Of a stretch of DNA of 64,000 nucleotides, positions 37,131-46,030 are shown in pieces. A program made the position numbers and the translations under genes. The notes beneath the pieces were generated by a model. That model was not told where the DNA came from and searched no databases. It saw only the letters and a list, made by a program, of their open reading frames with translations. The DNA comes from Aquitalea aquatilis (GTDB lineage: Bacteria > Pseudomonadota > Gammaproteobacteria > Burkholderiales > Chromobacteriaceae): positions 3,844,001-3,908,000 of the forward strand of contig NZ_CP039731.1 of NCBI RefSeq assembly GCF_005155025.1. The letters are read 5' to 3'. Position 1 is the stretch's first letter; each line of letters begins with the position of its first letter.

Positions 37131-38453
37131 TCAGACAGACACGCGTTCGCCCCACAGGTCGTGTTCGCTGCAATCCACGATATCCACCTCGACAAACTGG
37201 CCAGCTTCCAGGCCGACCGCATCATCGATGAACACCAGGCCGTCGATTTCCGGCGCATCGGCATAACTGCGGCAAATCGCCGTGCCTTCGTCGTCGATTT
37301 CATCCACCAGCACGGTCAGGCGCTGGCCGATGCGGGCTTCCAGTTTGCGGGCGCTGATTTCGGCCTGTACTTCCATGAAGCGCTCCTTGCGCGCCTCTTT
37401 CACCTCTTCCGGCACCTGATCCGGCAGTTCGTTGGCGGTTGCGCCCTCGACTGCGGAATAGGTGAAACAGCCCACGCGGTCCAGCTGTGCTTCGCGCAGG
37501 AATTGCAGCAGCTCTTCGAAGTCTTCTTCGGTTTCGCCGGGGAAGCCAACGATGAAGGTGGAACGGATCACCAGCTGCGGGCAGATTTCGCGCCATTTCT
37601 TGATGCGGGCCAGCACATTGTCGCTATTGGCCGGACGCTTCATCAGCTTCAGCACTTTCTGGCTGGCATGCTGGAAGGGGATATCCAGATAAGGCAGGAT
37701 CTTGCCGTCGCGCATCAGCGGGATGACTTCGTCCACATGCGGGTAGGGATAGACATAGTGCAGGCGCACCCAGATGCCATGCTTGCCCAGCTCTTCGCAC
37801 AGCTCGGTCATGCGGGTCTTGACCGGGCGGCCATCATGGAAGCCCAGCTTGTACTTCACATCCACGCCATAGGCCGAGGTGTCCTGCGAAATCACCAGCA
37901 GCTCCTTGACGCCGACACGGGCCAGGCTGGCAGCTTCGCGCAGTACATCGTGTACCGGGCGGCTTTCCAGATCACCACGCATCGACGGGATGATGCAGAA
38001 GGTGCAGCGGTGATTACAGCCTTCGGAAATCTTCAGGTAAGCGTAGTGCTTGGGCGTGAGTCGCACGCCGACATCCGGCACCAGATCAACAAAGGGATCG
38101 TGCGGCTTGGGCAGGTAGCTGTGTACCGCCGTCATCACCTCGTCGGTGGCATGCGGGCCGGTCACTGCCAGCACCGAGGGGTGCGCGCTCTGCACCACGC
38201 CATCCTTGGCCCCCAGACAGCCGGTGACAATCACCTTGCCGTTTTCGCTCAGGGCTTCGCCAATGGCGTCCAACGATTCGGTGACGGCCGAATCGATGAA
38301 ACCACAGGTATTCACCACCACCAGGTCGGCGCCATCGTAGGAGGAGGAAATTTCATAACCTTCCGCGCGCAGGCGGGTGAGAATCTGTTCGGAATCACTC
38401 TGGGCCTTGGGGCAGCCAAGCGAAACCATACCGATACGAGGAGCTTTGGACAT
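37131..38453 (-). CDS. rimO: Ribosomal protein S12 methylthiotransferase
   Basis: A 440-residue radical-SAM enzyme that methylthiolates Asp88 of S12. It has an N-terminal UPF0004 domain with cysteines in [14 protein letters not shown] and VTGCLGA, then the radical-SAM motif GCNHRCTFC and a C-terminal TRAM domain. The start [14 protein letters not shown] is the family start; the frame is open further upstream without a better site. Confidence 0.96.
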   Translation of the reverse strand: MSKAPRIGMVSLGCPKAQSDSEQILTRLRAEGYEISSSYDGADLVVVNTCGFIDSAVTESLDAIGEALSENGKVIVTGCLGAKDGVVQSAHPSVLAVTGPHATDEVMTAVHSYLPKPHDPFVDLVPDVGVRLTPKHYAYLKISEGCNHRCTFCIIPSMRGDLESRPVHDVLREAASLARVGVKELLVISQDTSAYGVDVKYKLGFHDGRPVKTRMTELCEELGKHGIWVRLHYVYPYPHVDEVIPLMRDGKILPYLDIPFQHASQKVLKLMKRPANSDNVLARIKKWREICPQLVIRSTFIVGFPGETEEDFEELLQFLREAQLDRVGCFTYSAVEGATANELPDQVPEEVKEARKERFMEVQAEISARKLEARIGQRLTVLVDEIDDEGTAICRSYADAPEIDGLVFIDDAVGLEAGQFVEVDIVDCSEHDLWGERVSV

Positions 38454-38803
38454 GTGGCGTAGTGCAAAAAATGAAAAACGCCAGATTATACAGCCATTTG
38501 CCACTTGATACCCAAGCATGCTTGAGCGGGAAATGGCAACAGAGTACCGCCTGGCATCGTAGCCTGTGCCGGCTGCTTTTTATCTGCAGACTCTGCAATC
38601 CAGCGCCCCAGCCGGCCTCATCAGTCAGAGCGACTGACAAAACACCTGCGGCAAAGCCAGCCAACCCAAGAAGTCCAGAGGCAGGAGGCATCGCAACAGC
38701 GCATAGCCAGGCCCTTGCTCCCGTCCATTTTTGCGCGAACCGGATGCAGAGGAAATTCGGCGACGATGCCACCGCAGGTTTGTGAGGAAAAATCAGGAGC
38801 GAC
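38454..38803. other. Intergenic region between rimO and phaR
   Basis: About 350 bases holding the rimO promoter side and nothing convincing as a gene. An open frame on the plus strand (38462-38785) has no ribosome-binding site or recognisable protein features and is taken as chance. Confidence 0.5.
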
Positions 38804-38836
38804 AAAAGAAAAAACCCGTCTGGAAACGGGCTTTGT
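38804..38836 (-). terminator. Terminator of phaR
   Basis: On the minus strand, AAAGCCCGTTTCCAGACGGGTTTTTT forms a short GC stem with a long T-run. It lies 17 bases after the phaR stop. Confidence 0.85.
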
Positions 38837-38852
38837 CAGCAGAGTGGATTGA

Positions 38853-39419
38853 TCAGGACTTGCCTGCATCATCCTTGCCGGGCGGCACATAACCCGGGAA
38901 AGTGAAACCACTGAACAACTGCTTGGTCTGCTCCTGCATGCGGTTCTGCATTTCCAGGAACATGCCGGTACTCTGTTCCATATAGCTGGACATGACATTC
39001 TGGATCGCCGGACCCTGCAGCTTCATGAACTCGCCCCACATGGTGGTGTTGAACACTGCCTTGTCACCATACATGGCGCGGGTTTGTTCCTGCAGTTTCT
39101 GCTGCATCTGACCAAACAGCTGCAGGTTTTTCTCCAGGAAGGGGCCCATCATGCCCTGCATGGCCTGACCGTAAAAGCGGATGAACTGCGTCAGTACTTC
39201 ATAGCTGAACATCGGCATTCCGCCATTTTCCTCCTCCAGGATGATCTGCAGCAGCACGCTGCGCGTGATGTCATCCTGTGATTTGGCATCGACAACCTGG
39301 ATATCCACGTTTTCGAGCACCAGTTGCTTCACGTCTCCCAATGTGATGTAGGAACTTGTCGCCGTGTCATACAGGCGGCGGTTCGGGTACTTCTTGATGA
39401 CCCTTTTTTCAACACTCAT
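38853..39419 (-). CDS. phaR: Polyhydroxyalkanoate synthesis repressor PhaR
   Basis: 188 residues from MSVEKRVIKKYPNRRLYDT, after a GGGAG site. The N-terminal PHB/PHA accumulation regulator DNA-binding domain (RRLYDTATSSYITLGDVKQLVLE) is followed by a Met/Gln-rich C-terminal part that contacts polymer. PhaR represses the phasin gene and itself until polymer granules titrate it. It is divergent from phaP across a 209-base region with repeated candidate operators. Confidence 0.95.
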   Translation of the reverse strand: MSVEKRVIKKYPNRRLYDTATSSYITLGDVKQLVLENVDIQVVDAKSQDDITRSVLLQIILEEENGGMPMFSYEVLTQFIRFYGQAMQGMMGPFLEKNLQLFGQMQQKLQEQTRAMYGDKAVFNTTMWGEFMKLQGPAIQNVMSSYMEQSTGMFLEMQNRMQEQTKQLFSGFTFPGYVPPGKDDAGKS

Positions 39420-39448
39420 GTAACACTCCCGGATTATTGTCGTTGGTG

Positions 39449-39554
39449 TTGTGCACCCGCAATTTATCATAAATACAACAAGCTAGAGCAAAACTTCTAT
39501 GCCCCTTGCACCGTGCATGCTACATTTCGCACTTATTGTGCAGTGCAATATAAA
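39449..39554. promoter_or_regulatory. phaR-phaP control region with candidate PhaR operators
   Basis: Three related TGCA-type elements: TTGTGCACCCGCAA (39449-39462), TTGCACCGTGCA (39506-39517) and TTGTGCAGTGCAA (39536-39548). The last sits exactly between a candidate phaP -35 (TTCGCA, 39526-39531) and -10 (TATAAA, 39549-39554) spaced 17 bases, ideal for repression. The first lies in the phaR leader or promoter and would suit autoregulation. Confidence 0.6.
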
Positions 39555-39628
39555 ACAAGAAAAAAAATCTCAGTCAACACAGAGCTTGTCGGTCTTTTCT
39601 ACGAAATTTAATGATGAGGGTTAAAAAT

Positions 39629-40174
39629 ATGTTCAATACCAACGATCAACTCAGCAAGATCTCCCTGTCCGGCTTTGAAGCCGCCCTGCGCGTCGCCCAG
39701 ATCTCTCTGGACAGCGCCGAGCGCCTGGTCAAGCTGAACCTGGAAGCTTCCAAGCAAACCCTGGAAGAAAACGTCAAGGTTGCCAAGGCACTGGCCGGCG
39801 CTGGCGATGCTCAGGAAGCCCTGAACCAGTTCAACCAACTGGCCAGCCAATCCGTAGACAAGGCCGTTGCCAACTCCCGCAACGTATACGAAATCGTATC
39901 CGCTGCACAAAGCGAACTGTCCAAGCTGGCTGAAGAAAACCTCGGCAGCTTCAACAAGAACCTGATCACCGCACTGGAAGGTGCTGCCAAGAACGCCCCG
40001 GCAGGTTCCGACAATGCACTGAACGCCGTCAAGACCTCGCTGGCTGCCGCCGCTGCTGCCGTAAACAGCTTCAGCAAAGCTGCCCAGCAAGTTGCCGAAT
40101 TCACTGACAGCAGCATCAAGGCTGCCAGCAGCGCCACTGCCGATGCAGTAAAGACTGCCACCAAGCGCGCCTGA
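39629..40174 (+). CDS. phaP: Phasin (PHA granule surface protein)
   Basis: 181 residues from MFNTNDQLSKISLSGFEAA, after a GAGGG site; upstream ATGs at 39611 and 39614 overlap that site. It is an all-helical amphipathic protein rich in Ala and Lys with a phasin_2 core (AERLVKLNLEASKQTLEENVK). It coats polyhydroxyalkanoate granules and controls their size. It stands alone, with its own terminator, divergent from phaR. Confidence 0.93.
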   Translation: MFNTNDQLSKISLSGFEAALRVAQISLDSAERLVKLNLEASKQTLEENVKVAKALAGAGDAQEALNQFNQLASQSVDKAVANSRNVYEIVSAAQSELSKLAEENLGSFNKNLITALEGAAKNAPAGSDNALNAVKTSLAAAAAAVNSFSKAAQQVAEFTDSSIKAASSATADAVKTATKRA

Positions 40175-40192
40175 TTCACGGCCACGCTGACT

Positions 40193-40221
40193 GAAAACCC
40201 CGCTTTGGCGGGGTTTTTTGC
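40193..40221 (+). terminator. Terminator of phaP
   Basis: AAAACCCCGC, loop TTTG, GCGGGGTTTTTT. Confidence 0.9.
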
Positions 40222-40298
40222 TTTGCATGATGCAAGCAGGCCGGGGCAGGTTTACAATTATCTCTTTAGAGTTCCAGCAAAGACCACAGGTTCAACGC

Positions 40299-41426
40299 AT
40301 GAAAATCAGCAGCAACTTTGACGCAGGCAGCATCGAAATCGTTTCCATGGAGAGTTTCGACGACATCCAGCTGCGAATTCCACATGACAATGCCTCGGAC
40401 TTTGCTCAATGGTTTTACTTCCGGCTACAAGGCGCTGCCTATCAGGCATGTACGCTGCGTTTTCTCAATGCCGGCGAATGCGCCTACCCGGAAGGGTGGA
40501 CTGATTACGAGCTGATGGCATCGTACGACCGTATCAACTGGTTCCGCGTGCCGGCTCATTTTGACGGCCAGACCATGACGGTTGAACACGTGCCGCTGGC
40601 CAATAGCGTGTATTACGCCTACTTCGAGCCCTACTCCCATGAGCAGCACCTGAATCTGCTGGGGCAGGCGCAAGGATCCGGCCTGTGCCAGATTCATGAT
40701 CTGGGCTTTACCGTACAGGGCCGCGACATCAATTTGCTGACCATTGGTCATGAAGTCGAGTCTGATCTGAAAATCTGGGTAACCGCCCGTCAGCACCCCG
40801 GCGAAACCATGGCCGAGTGGTTTGTTGAAGGTTTCCTGAACCGCCTGCTCGATCCGCTGGACGCCACTTCGCGCGCCCTGCTGGACAAGGCTACCTTCTA
40901 TGTGGTGCCGAACATGAACCCGGATGGCTCCATCCTGGGTAATCTGCGCACCAATGCAGCCGGCGCCAATCTCAATCGCGAATGGCTGGCACCGTCGGAA
41001 GAAACCAGTCCGGAAGTACTGGTCGTGCGTAACAAAATGCAGGAAACCGGCGTTGATTTGTTCCTCGACATCCACGGCGACGAAAAACTGCCCTATGTCT
41101 TTGTGGCCGGCACAGAGGGTGTTCCTTCCTACGATGAGCGTATTCGCCAGCTGGAAGACAAGTTCAAACACTACCTGATGGTGGCCAACCCGGACTTCCA
41201 GGATGAGTTCGGCTATGACAAGGATGCCCCGGGCTCGGCCAATCTGAGCCTGGCCACCAACTGGGTGGGTGAAAACTTCAAGTGCCTGGCCTTTACACTG
41301 GAAATGCCGTTCAAGGACAATGCCAACCTGCCTGATGATGACTATGGCTGGAATGGCCAACGCAGCCTGCGCATGGGTGAAGCAGCCCTGACGCCAATCT
41401 ACGCAGTGATCAACGAATTACGCTGA
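40299..41426 (+). CDS. M14-family zinc carboxypeptidase, cytosolic type
   Basis: 375 residues without a signal peptide, from MKISSNFDAGSIE. An N-terminal beta domain (about 1-115) precedes the peptidase domain, as in cytosolic carboxypeptidases of the AGBL/CCP group. Zinc ligands are visible in RQHPGETMAEWF (His and Glu) and FLDIHGDE (His). NMNPDG and GANLNREW line the substrate pocket, and LEMPFKD carries the catalytic Glu. The bacterial substrate is unknown. Confidence 0.88.
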   Translation: MKISSNFDAGSIEIVSMESFDDIQLRIPHDNASDFAQWFYFRLQGAAYQACTLRFLNAGECAYPEGWTDYELMASYDRINWFRVPAHFDGQTMTVEHVPLANSVYYAYFEPYSHEQHLNLLGQAQGSGLCQIHDLGFTVQGRDINLLTIGHEVESDLKIWVTARQHPGETMAEWFVEGFLNRLLDPLDATSRALLDKATFYVVPNMNPDGSILGNLRTNAAGANLNREWLAPSEETSPEVLVVRNKMQETGVDLFLDIHGDEKLPYVFVAGTEGVPSYDERIRQLEDKFKHYLMVANPDFQDEFGYDKDAPGSANLSLATNWVGENFKCLAFTLEMPFKDNANLPDDDYGWNGQRSLRMGEAALTPIYAVINELR

Positions 41427-41441
41427 TCTCTCCCTACCCAG

Positions 41442-41474
41442 CAAAAAGCCGGAATCGCGATTCCGGCTTTTTTG
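41442..41474. terminator. Bidirectional terminator
   Basis: AAAAGCCGGAATC and GATTCCGGCTTTT form a near-perfect palindrome with A/T runs on both sides, serving the converging peptidase and PilZ-like genes. Confidence 0.9.
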
Positions 41475-41491
41475 TTTTTCGCAGCATGTAA

Positions 41492-43216
41492 TCACATGGC
41501 TAGTGGCAGCTTGTCCAGCGCCTTCACCAGTTCGATTTCTGCCAGACACCAGTCACTCCCCTTTTCCAGCACCTTGCCCAGCGCTATCTGAAAATGCTTG
41601 CCGCGTGCTGTCATGTAATACTGCCGGCCCAGGGTATACACCGAGATCGGCATGATCAGGGCATTGATACGGCGCCCGCCACGGTCAAAGGGCACAAACA
41701 AGGCGATATGCCCTGCCAGCCACACCATGTCAGGCGGCAAGGTGGGATCGATCAGCTTGCTGTCGGTGGGGCGGATGGAGGCCGCCACTGGCCGGGTACA
41801 CAGGGTTTCCACCCCGAGATAAATGCGCTCCCGCTGATTGGCCCGCTTGACCCGCCGCACCAGCCCCAGGCTCCAGTTGGTGTTATCGACATCTCGATAG
41901 CCCACCAGGCTACCCAGCGTGACCCATTCATTACCCAACGAGTCCAGCGTCACGCCAAGGCCGCTCTGGCTGATATTCTCGACCGACCAGCGCAAGAACT
42001 CGTCACGCAAAGACTGCGGTGCCGGCGCAGAATCGCCGGACATGGCAAGCGGAGCCAGCGCGAGTGTACTGCGATCGCGCTTGCGACTGGTGACAAAGCC
42101 ATAGATACGGATATTGGCCGCATCATCAAAGCTGTCGTTGTCCGTATGACGTGCCTGCGCCTGAATGGCCTCATCCGGCTGACGAATCAGCCGGTGCAGG
42201 GTGGACAGACGATGCGCCACTTCCAGATTACGGTTTGTCACCGCAACACGTTCGGCACGCTCAAAGCGCAGCGGCTTGGCAGACCACTCACGGCACAGCA
42301 TGTGCAGCAAGCTGGCATCAATACCAGGCTCGATCCATGGCTTGAGCTCTGGCGGCACCCGCCCCCCCTCCATCACCGTGGCCCAGCCATGGATGATTTC
42401 CACCATATTGGCAGTACTCCAGAACCGGGCGGATTCACTGACAAAACTGGGATTGGCACGAGCAGCAGGCTTGGCCTCGGCCAGTGTCACAGCAAAGCTG
42501 GCATCTTCATCATATTGCGGATGCAGCGACATGCGATTGGAAACGAGGCACAGCAGCTGATAAGAGAAATTGAATTGTCGCAGGCTGAGATTGCCACTAC
42601 TTAACAATGACAACATCAACATGATCAGATATTGATCCTGTACCGTAGTACCCGGACTGCCTTCCCCGAATAAAAATACCGGGGTGGAGTCAATACGTCG
42701 CTGCTCTGCCAGGCGATAAAGCTGATTTACATTCAGCCAGAAAACATCATCCGGGCTGAAATGCCGCAAATATTGCCAACGGGCGAACTCGCCAAAGAAA
42801 TGCATCATGCGTACCAATACCAATGGCAGCATGGCACGCACCCGCTCTTCTTGCTGCATGTCGGTATCAAGAGACAAGGCACGCTGATAAAACTCGAGAA
42901 ACTGCTTTCCATACGCCAGTATCTGCGAGCGCAACTGCCCTTCCAGTACCTTAGGCATACGGGAATTCATAAAATACTGCGTGCACAAATTTTCATGCAG
43001 CGGCTGGATTTCCAGATTAAGCGTCAACACCGCATCCAGCAAATCTGCCGTCACATGGGGAGACAGCATATTGACCTCGGCCAGCATCTCGGTAATTCTC
43101 TCGTGCGCAGCCGCGCCATACTCTTGCTTCAGAGTATCGGCATAGGCTTTGGCAGCCGCTGCATTGGCCAAAGGATCTGACTTGTTCTTTGAGCCTCGGG
43201 AGAAGAAGTCCAACAT
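41492..43216 (-). CDS. Large PilZ-like protein, probable c-di-GMP effector
   Basis: 574 residues, soluble. The first 350 residues are helical without a family I can name. The C-terminal part shows the two PilZ elements in the right order: RKRDR (378-382, RxxxR) and NISQSG (414-419, [D/N]xSxxG) in SVENISQSGLGVTL, followed by beta-strand sequence. PilZ domains bind c-di-GMP, fitting the GGDEF/EAL protein in the window. The role of the N-terminal part is unknown. Confidence 0.65.
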   Translation of the reverse strand: MLDFFSRGSKNKSDPLANAAAAKAYADTLKQEYGAAAHERITEMLAEVNMLSPHVTADLLDAVLTLNLEIQPLHENLCTQYFMNSRMPKVLEGQLRSQILAYGKQFLEFYQRALSLDTDMQQEERVRAMLPLVLVRMMHFFGEFARWQYLRHFSPDDVFWLNVNQLYRLAEQRRIDSTPVFLFGEGSPGTTVQDQYLIMLMLSLLSSGNLSLRQFNFSYQLLCLVSNRMSLHPQYDEDASFAVTLAEAKPAARANPSFVSESARFWSTANMVEIIHGWATVMEGGRVPPELKPWIEPGIDASLLHMLCREWSAKPLRFERAERVAVTNRNLEVAHRLSTLHRLIRQPDEAIQAQARHTDNDSFDDAANIRIYGFVTSRKRDRSTLALAPLAMSGDSAPAPQSLRDEFLRWSVENISQSGLGVTLDSLGNEWVTLGSLVGYRDVDNTNWSLGLVRRVKRANQRERIYLGVETLCTRPVAASIRPTDSKLIDPTLPPDMVWLAGHIALFVPFDRGGRRINALIMPISVYTLGRQYYMTARGKHFQIALGKVLEKGSDWCLAEIELVKALDKLPLAM

Positions 43217-43335
43217 GGCGTAACTTTCAGTCTGTCATCGTGACGGGATCAGGGCGAACCCGGAGCTTGCACTCGTCGGCCATACCAGTATTTATACAAG
43301 CCGGCAAATCAGCAAGAAGAACTTGCGCCCCAAAA

Positions 43336-43364
43336 CAAAAAGCGCCCGTGCAGGCGCTTTTTGT
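43336..43364 (-). terminator. Terminator of the H-NS-like gene
   Basis: AAAAAGCGCC, loop, GGCGCTTTTT; functional in either direction, placed just after the minus-strand H-NS-like stop. Confidence 0.88.
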
Positions 43365-43389
43365 CAGGCACTTGGAAGACAGTGTCACA

Positions 43390-43698
43390 TCAGATAGCAA
43401 GATCTTCAAGCGTTTTGCCAGCAGCCAGCAGTTCCTGTACCCAAACCGGCTTACGGCCACGGCCAGTCCAAGTCAGCTCTGCATTTTCCGGGTGACGATA
43501 CTTGGCTTCAACCGGCTTGCGCACAACGGCACCCACCTTGCCCAGAACCTCTTCTACGCTCAGGCCATAAGCCTTTGCCAGCTCGATGATCTGCTTTTTA
43601 GCCTTGGATTTTTCTTCGGATTCACGACGTTTGATTTCGTTTTCAACGTCGCTTTTCAATGCTACCAGTTCAGTAAAGCTAAGATTGCTAATATCCAT
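43390..43698 (-). CDS. H-NS family nucleoid protein
   Basis: 102 residues from MDISNLSFTELVALKSDVENEI, with AAGGGCGG upstream. An N-terminal coiled coil for oligomerisation is followed by the H-NS DNA-binding domain with its AT-hook-like loop (AELTWTGRGRKPVWVQELLAAG). Such proteins bind AT-rich DNA and silence acquired genes. It is a monocistronic gene with its own terminator. Confidence 0.92.
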   Translation of the reverse strand: MDISNLSFTELVALKSDVENEIKRRESEEKSKAKKQIIELAKAYGLSVEEVLGKVGAVVRKPVEAKYRHPENAELTWTGRGRKPVWVQELLAAGKTLEDLAI

Positions 43699-43803
43699 TT
43701 TGCCGCCCTTATTATTCAGTTGGAGAACCACTGATTCAATTTAGCCAAAAGCCTATCTTCTCGTCAAGGCAAAGAGGTTAAATTTCAGTAAACAAAGCAA
43801 TTT

Positions 43804-44832
43804 TTATTCATCCTGCGTAGGATAGGGCAAAGCCAGCTGCTCCAGCGCATTGATATATTCTGTCTCCAGATAAATACCCTTATCCCAGCATGCCGACTGC
43901 GCCACAACCAAAGCCTCATACTTGCTGTCTTCCACCTGACAAATTGCGGCCACCATACCGATAGACTGATCGGGCAGTTCAGGACTAAATAACTTGCTGC
44001 CAACCGCAGCAAATTGCGTCAGACGAGCCTTGAATAAGCGCCGTTTCAGCTTGCCCAGGTACTGGGTACGCGCCACAATTTCCTGGCCAGGATAACAGCC
44101 CTTTTTAAAGCTGACGGCGCCAATTATTTCCATATTGGCCATTTGCGGCACGAACTGTTCTTGCGTGGCCTGCGTCACCCATGCAATGCCGGCATCAATA
44201 TCACGAACAGCCCAGGCTGCGGCAGACACGGCTACCGCAGCTACTCCTTGCAGCAATGCCGGCAATGGTGAATCAACCGCCGGACACACCAGATACCCTC
44301 CGTCGGGCAGCGCAATCGCCACATCAGCGCCCTGCTGCATCACATTGAGCGGTGGCTGTTCTTTGGCGTTGAAATACTGCTCCACGACCGACTGCAATAA
44401 TGGGCCGCGCAAACCGGCCACCGGTGACAACGAGGTATCCAGCAAAGTCACCTTCACCTTGGAACGCATGACAAACATGGTCAGGCGCTTGGCGATTGCG
44501 GCGGCAATATCGGCCGACAACAACAGATAATAACTGTCCGCATGCTGCCAGATTAGAAAGCTGGCCAGCATGCGCCCCTTGGCAGTGGAATAGGTACTGA
44601 ATTGCGCACGCGCGATGGACACATCCCGGATATCGGCAGAAAACTGCCCCTGCAGAAAGGTTTGCGCATCCTCGCCCTGCACCTGGATGATTCCCAGGTT
44701 ATCCAGCAGTGCAAGCGCATTGCCGGTGCGCACGGCAGTGACTTGTGCCAGAAAATCGGAAAATGACAGCCGCCCTTCCTGGTCGATCTGTCCCTGATTC
44801 TTGTCTACCCACGACTGCCACGGCTGCTTCAT
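43804..44832 (-). CDS. ygfZ: Folate-dependent Fe-S maintenance protein YgfZ
   Basis: 342 residues from MKQPWQSWVDKN, with CAGGT upstream; a GTG 24 bases earlier is less likely. It belongs to the GcvT-like folate-binding family. The signature KKGCYPGQEIVAR contains the essential Cys. YgfZ (IbaG/IBA57-like) helps assembly or repair of some Fe-S enzymes such as the tRNA methylthiotransferase MiaB; RimO is a related Fe-S enzyme encoded nearby. Confidence 0.93.
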   Translation of the reverse strand: MKQPWQSWVDKNQGQIDQEGRLSFSDFLAQVTAVRTGNALALLDNLGIIQVQGEDAQTFLQGQFSADIRDVSIARAQFSTYSTAKGRMLASFLIWQHADSYYLLLSADIAAAIAKRLTMFVMRSKVKVTLLDTSLSPVAGLRGPLLQSVVEQYFNAKEQPPLNVMQQGADVAIALPDGGYLVCPAVDSPLPALLQGVAAVAVSAAAWAVRDIDAGIAWVTQATQEQFVPQMANMEIIGAVSFKKGCYPGQEIVARTQYLGKLKRRLFKARLTQFAAVGSKLFSPELPDQSIGMVAAICQVEDSKYEALVVAQSACWDKGIYLETEYINALEQLALPYPTQDE

Positions 44833-45015
44833 GTTGCGATACCTGTGATTAAGCACACTAAATTAGTCAAGAATTTTACTTTTTTCAGCCCATTCCTGCC
44901 AGCGCCACTGTGCACCAGAGCCGCATGCCGTGGCGATATTCTTTTCGCCTCATGGACTTAGTCCACACACTACCCCCGACCATTTAAAAAGCTGGCATTT
45001 TCCATGGGCAAAGCG

Positions 45016-45044
45016 TTGACAGGCCTGATTGCCGTCGGTATAGT
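45016..45044 (+). promoter_or_regulatory. Sigma-70 promoter of the tRNA-Asn cluster
   Basis: Perfect TTGACA (45016-45021), a 17-base spacer, then TATAGT (45039-45044), 18 bases before the first tRNA. Confidence 0.85.
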
Positions 45045-45062
45045 TCGCACTCTCTTGGATGT

Positions 45063-45138
45063 TCCCTGATAGCTCAGTTGGTAGAGCGACGGACTGTTAA
45101 TCCGCAGGTCGCAGGTTCGAGCCCTGCTCGGGGAGCCA
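45063..45138 (+). tRNA. tRNA-Asn (GTT), copy 1
   Basis: 76 bases, anticodon loop CTGTTAA (GTT), acceptor stem TCCCTGA/TCGGGGA, T loop GGTTCGAGCC and encoded CCA. First of three identical copies. Confidence 0.97.
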
Positions 45139-45171
45139 AGACCCTACAATTTATTGTGCATTGCCGGTTAT

Positions 45172-45247
45172 TCCCTGATAGCTCAGTTGGTAGAGCGACG
45201 GACTGTTAATCCGCAGGTCGCAGGTTCGAGCCCTGCTCGGGGAGCCA
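45172..45247 (+). tRNA. tRNA-Asn (GTT), copy 2
   Basis: Identical to copy 1. The 33-base spacer differs from the next one, so each copy is processed from a common precursor with no shared spacer. Confidence 0.97.
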
Positions 45248-45272
45248 CCCCTACAATGCCATGCCAGTTTAT

Positions 45273-45348
45273 TCCCTGATAGCTCAGTTGGTAGAGCGAC
45301 GGACTGTTAATCCGCAGGTCGCAGGTTCGAGCCCTGCTCGGGGAGCCA
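45273..45348 (+). tRNA. tRNA-Asn (GTT), copy 3
   Basis: Identical to copies 1 and 2, after a 25-base spacer. A terminator follows 4 bases later. Confidence 0.97.
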
Positions 45349-45351
45349 GAC

Positions 45352-45381
45352 AAAAGCCCGCTTTGATAGCGGGCTTTTTGC
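45352..45381 (+). terminator. Terminator of the tRNA-Asn cluster
   Basis: AAAGCCCGC, loop TTTGATA, GCGGGCTTTTT. Confidence 0.92.
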
Positions 45382-45518
45382 ATTCCATTTGCGCCAAATA
45401 TTCCCTTTTGACAAAACCTCTGTTTCTCGCCAAGAATCGTCTGGCTTTCAGCACTGTTTATTCGTGTTAAAATAAGCATCAATTAACTCTGTATTAAACA
45501 ATAACCATAGGATCAGCC

Positions 45519-45980
45519 ATGTCCATTCTGAAGGAATTCAAGGAATTTGCTGTTAAAGGCAATGTCATCGATCTGGCCGTCGGTGTGGTCATTGGTGGTG
45601 CGTTCGGCTCCATCGTCAAATCACTGGTCGACGATGTCATCATGCCGCCCATCGGCCTGCTGATCGGCAATGTCGATTTTGCCAACCTGTTCTTCGTATT
45701 GAAGGAAGGTGCCAAGCAAGCCGGGCCTTACGCCTCGGTGGCTGCCGCCAAACAGGCAGGTGCGGTAACCATGAACATCGGCCTGTTCATCAACTCGCTG
45801 GTTAGCTTCACCATTGTTGCCTTCGCCATTTTCATGCTGGTGAAAGCCATCAACAAGCTGAAGCGTGAAACCCCGGTTGAAGCTGCCCCCGCAGCCGCCA
45901 CCAAGGAATGCCGCTACTGCCTGTCCAGCGTGCCAGAGAAGGCCAGCCGCTGCCCTTGCTGCACATCGCAACTGGATTGA
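45519..45980 (+). CDS. mscL: Large-conductance mechanosensitive channel with zinc-ribbon tail
   Basis: A 153-residue inner-membrane channel that opens under hypo-osmotic stress. The N-terminal amphipathic helix ([30 protein letters not shown]), TM1, a periplasmic loop and TM2 (about 88-112) are typical. Instead of the usual charged C-terminal helix it ends in a zinc-ribbon-like unit: CRYC (131-134) and CPCC (145-148). AT-rich sequence precedes the gene and a terminator follows. Confidence 0.95.
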   Translation: MSILKEFKEFAVKGNVIDLAVGVVIGGAFGSIVKSLVDDVIMPPIGLLIGNVDFANLFFVLKEGAKQAGPYASVAAAKQAGAVTMNIGLFINSLVSFTIVAFAIFMLVKAINKLKRETPVEAAPAAATKECRYCLSSVPEKASRCPCCTSQLD

Positions 45981-46001
45981 TCTTTTAAAGCATGCTCCAA
46001 T

Positions 46002-46030
46002 AAAAAAGAGGCCGAATGGCCTCTTTTTTA
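46002..46030. terminator. Bidirectional terminator after mscL
   Basis: AAAAAAGAGGCC, loop GAAT, GGCCTCTTTTTT. It serves mscL and the convergent chemoreceptor gene. Confidence 0.92.
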
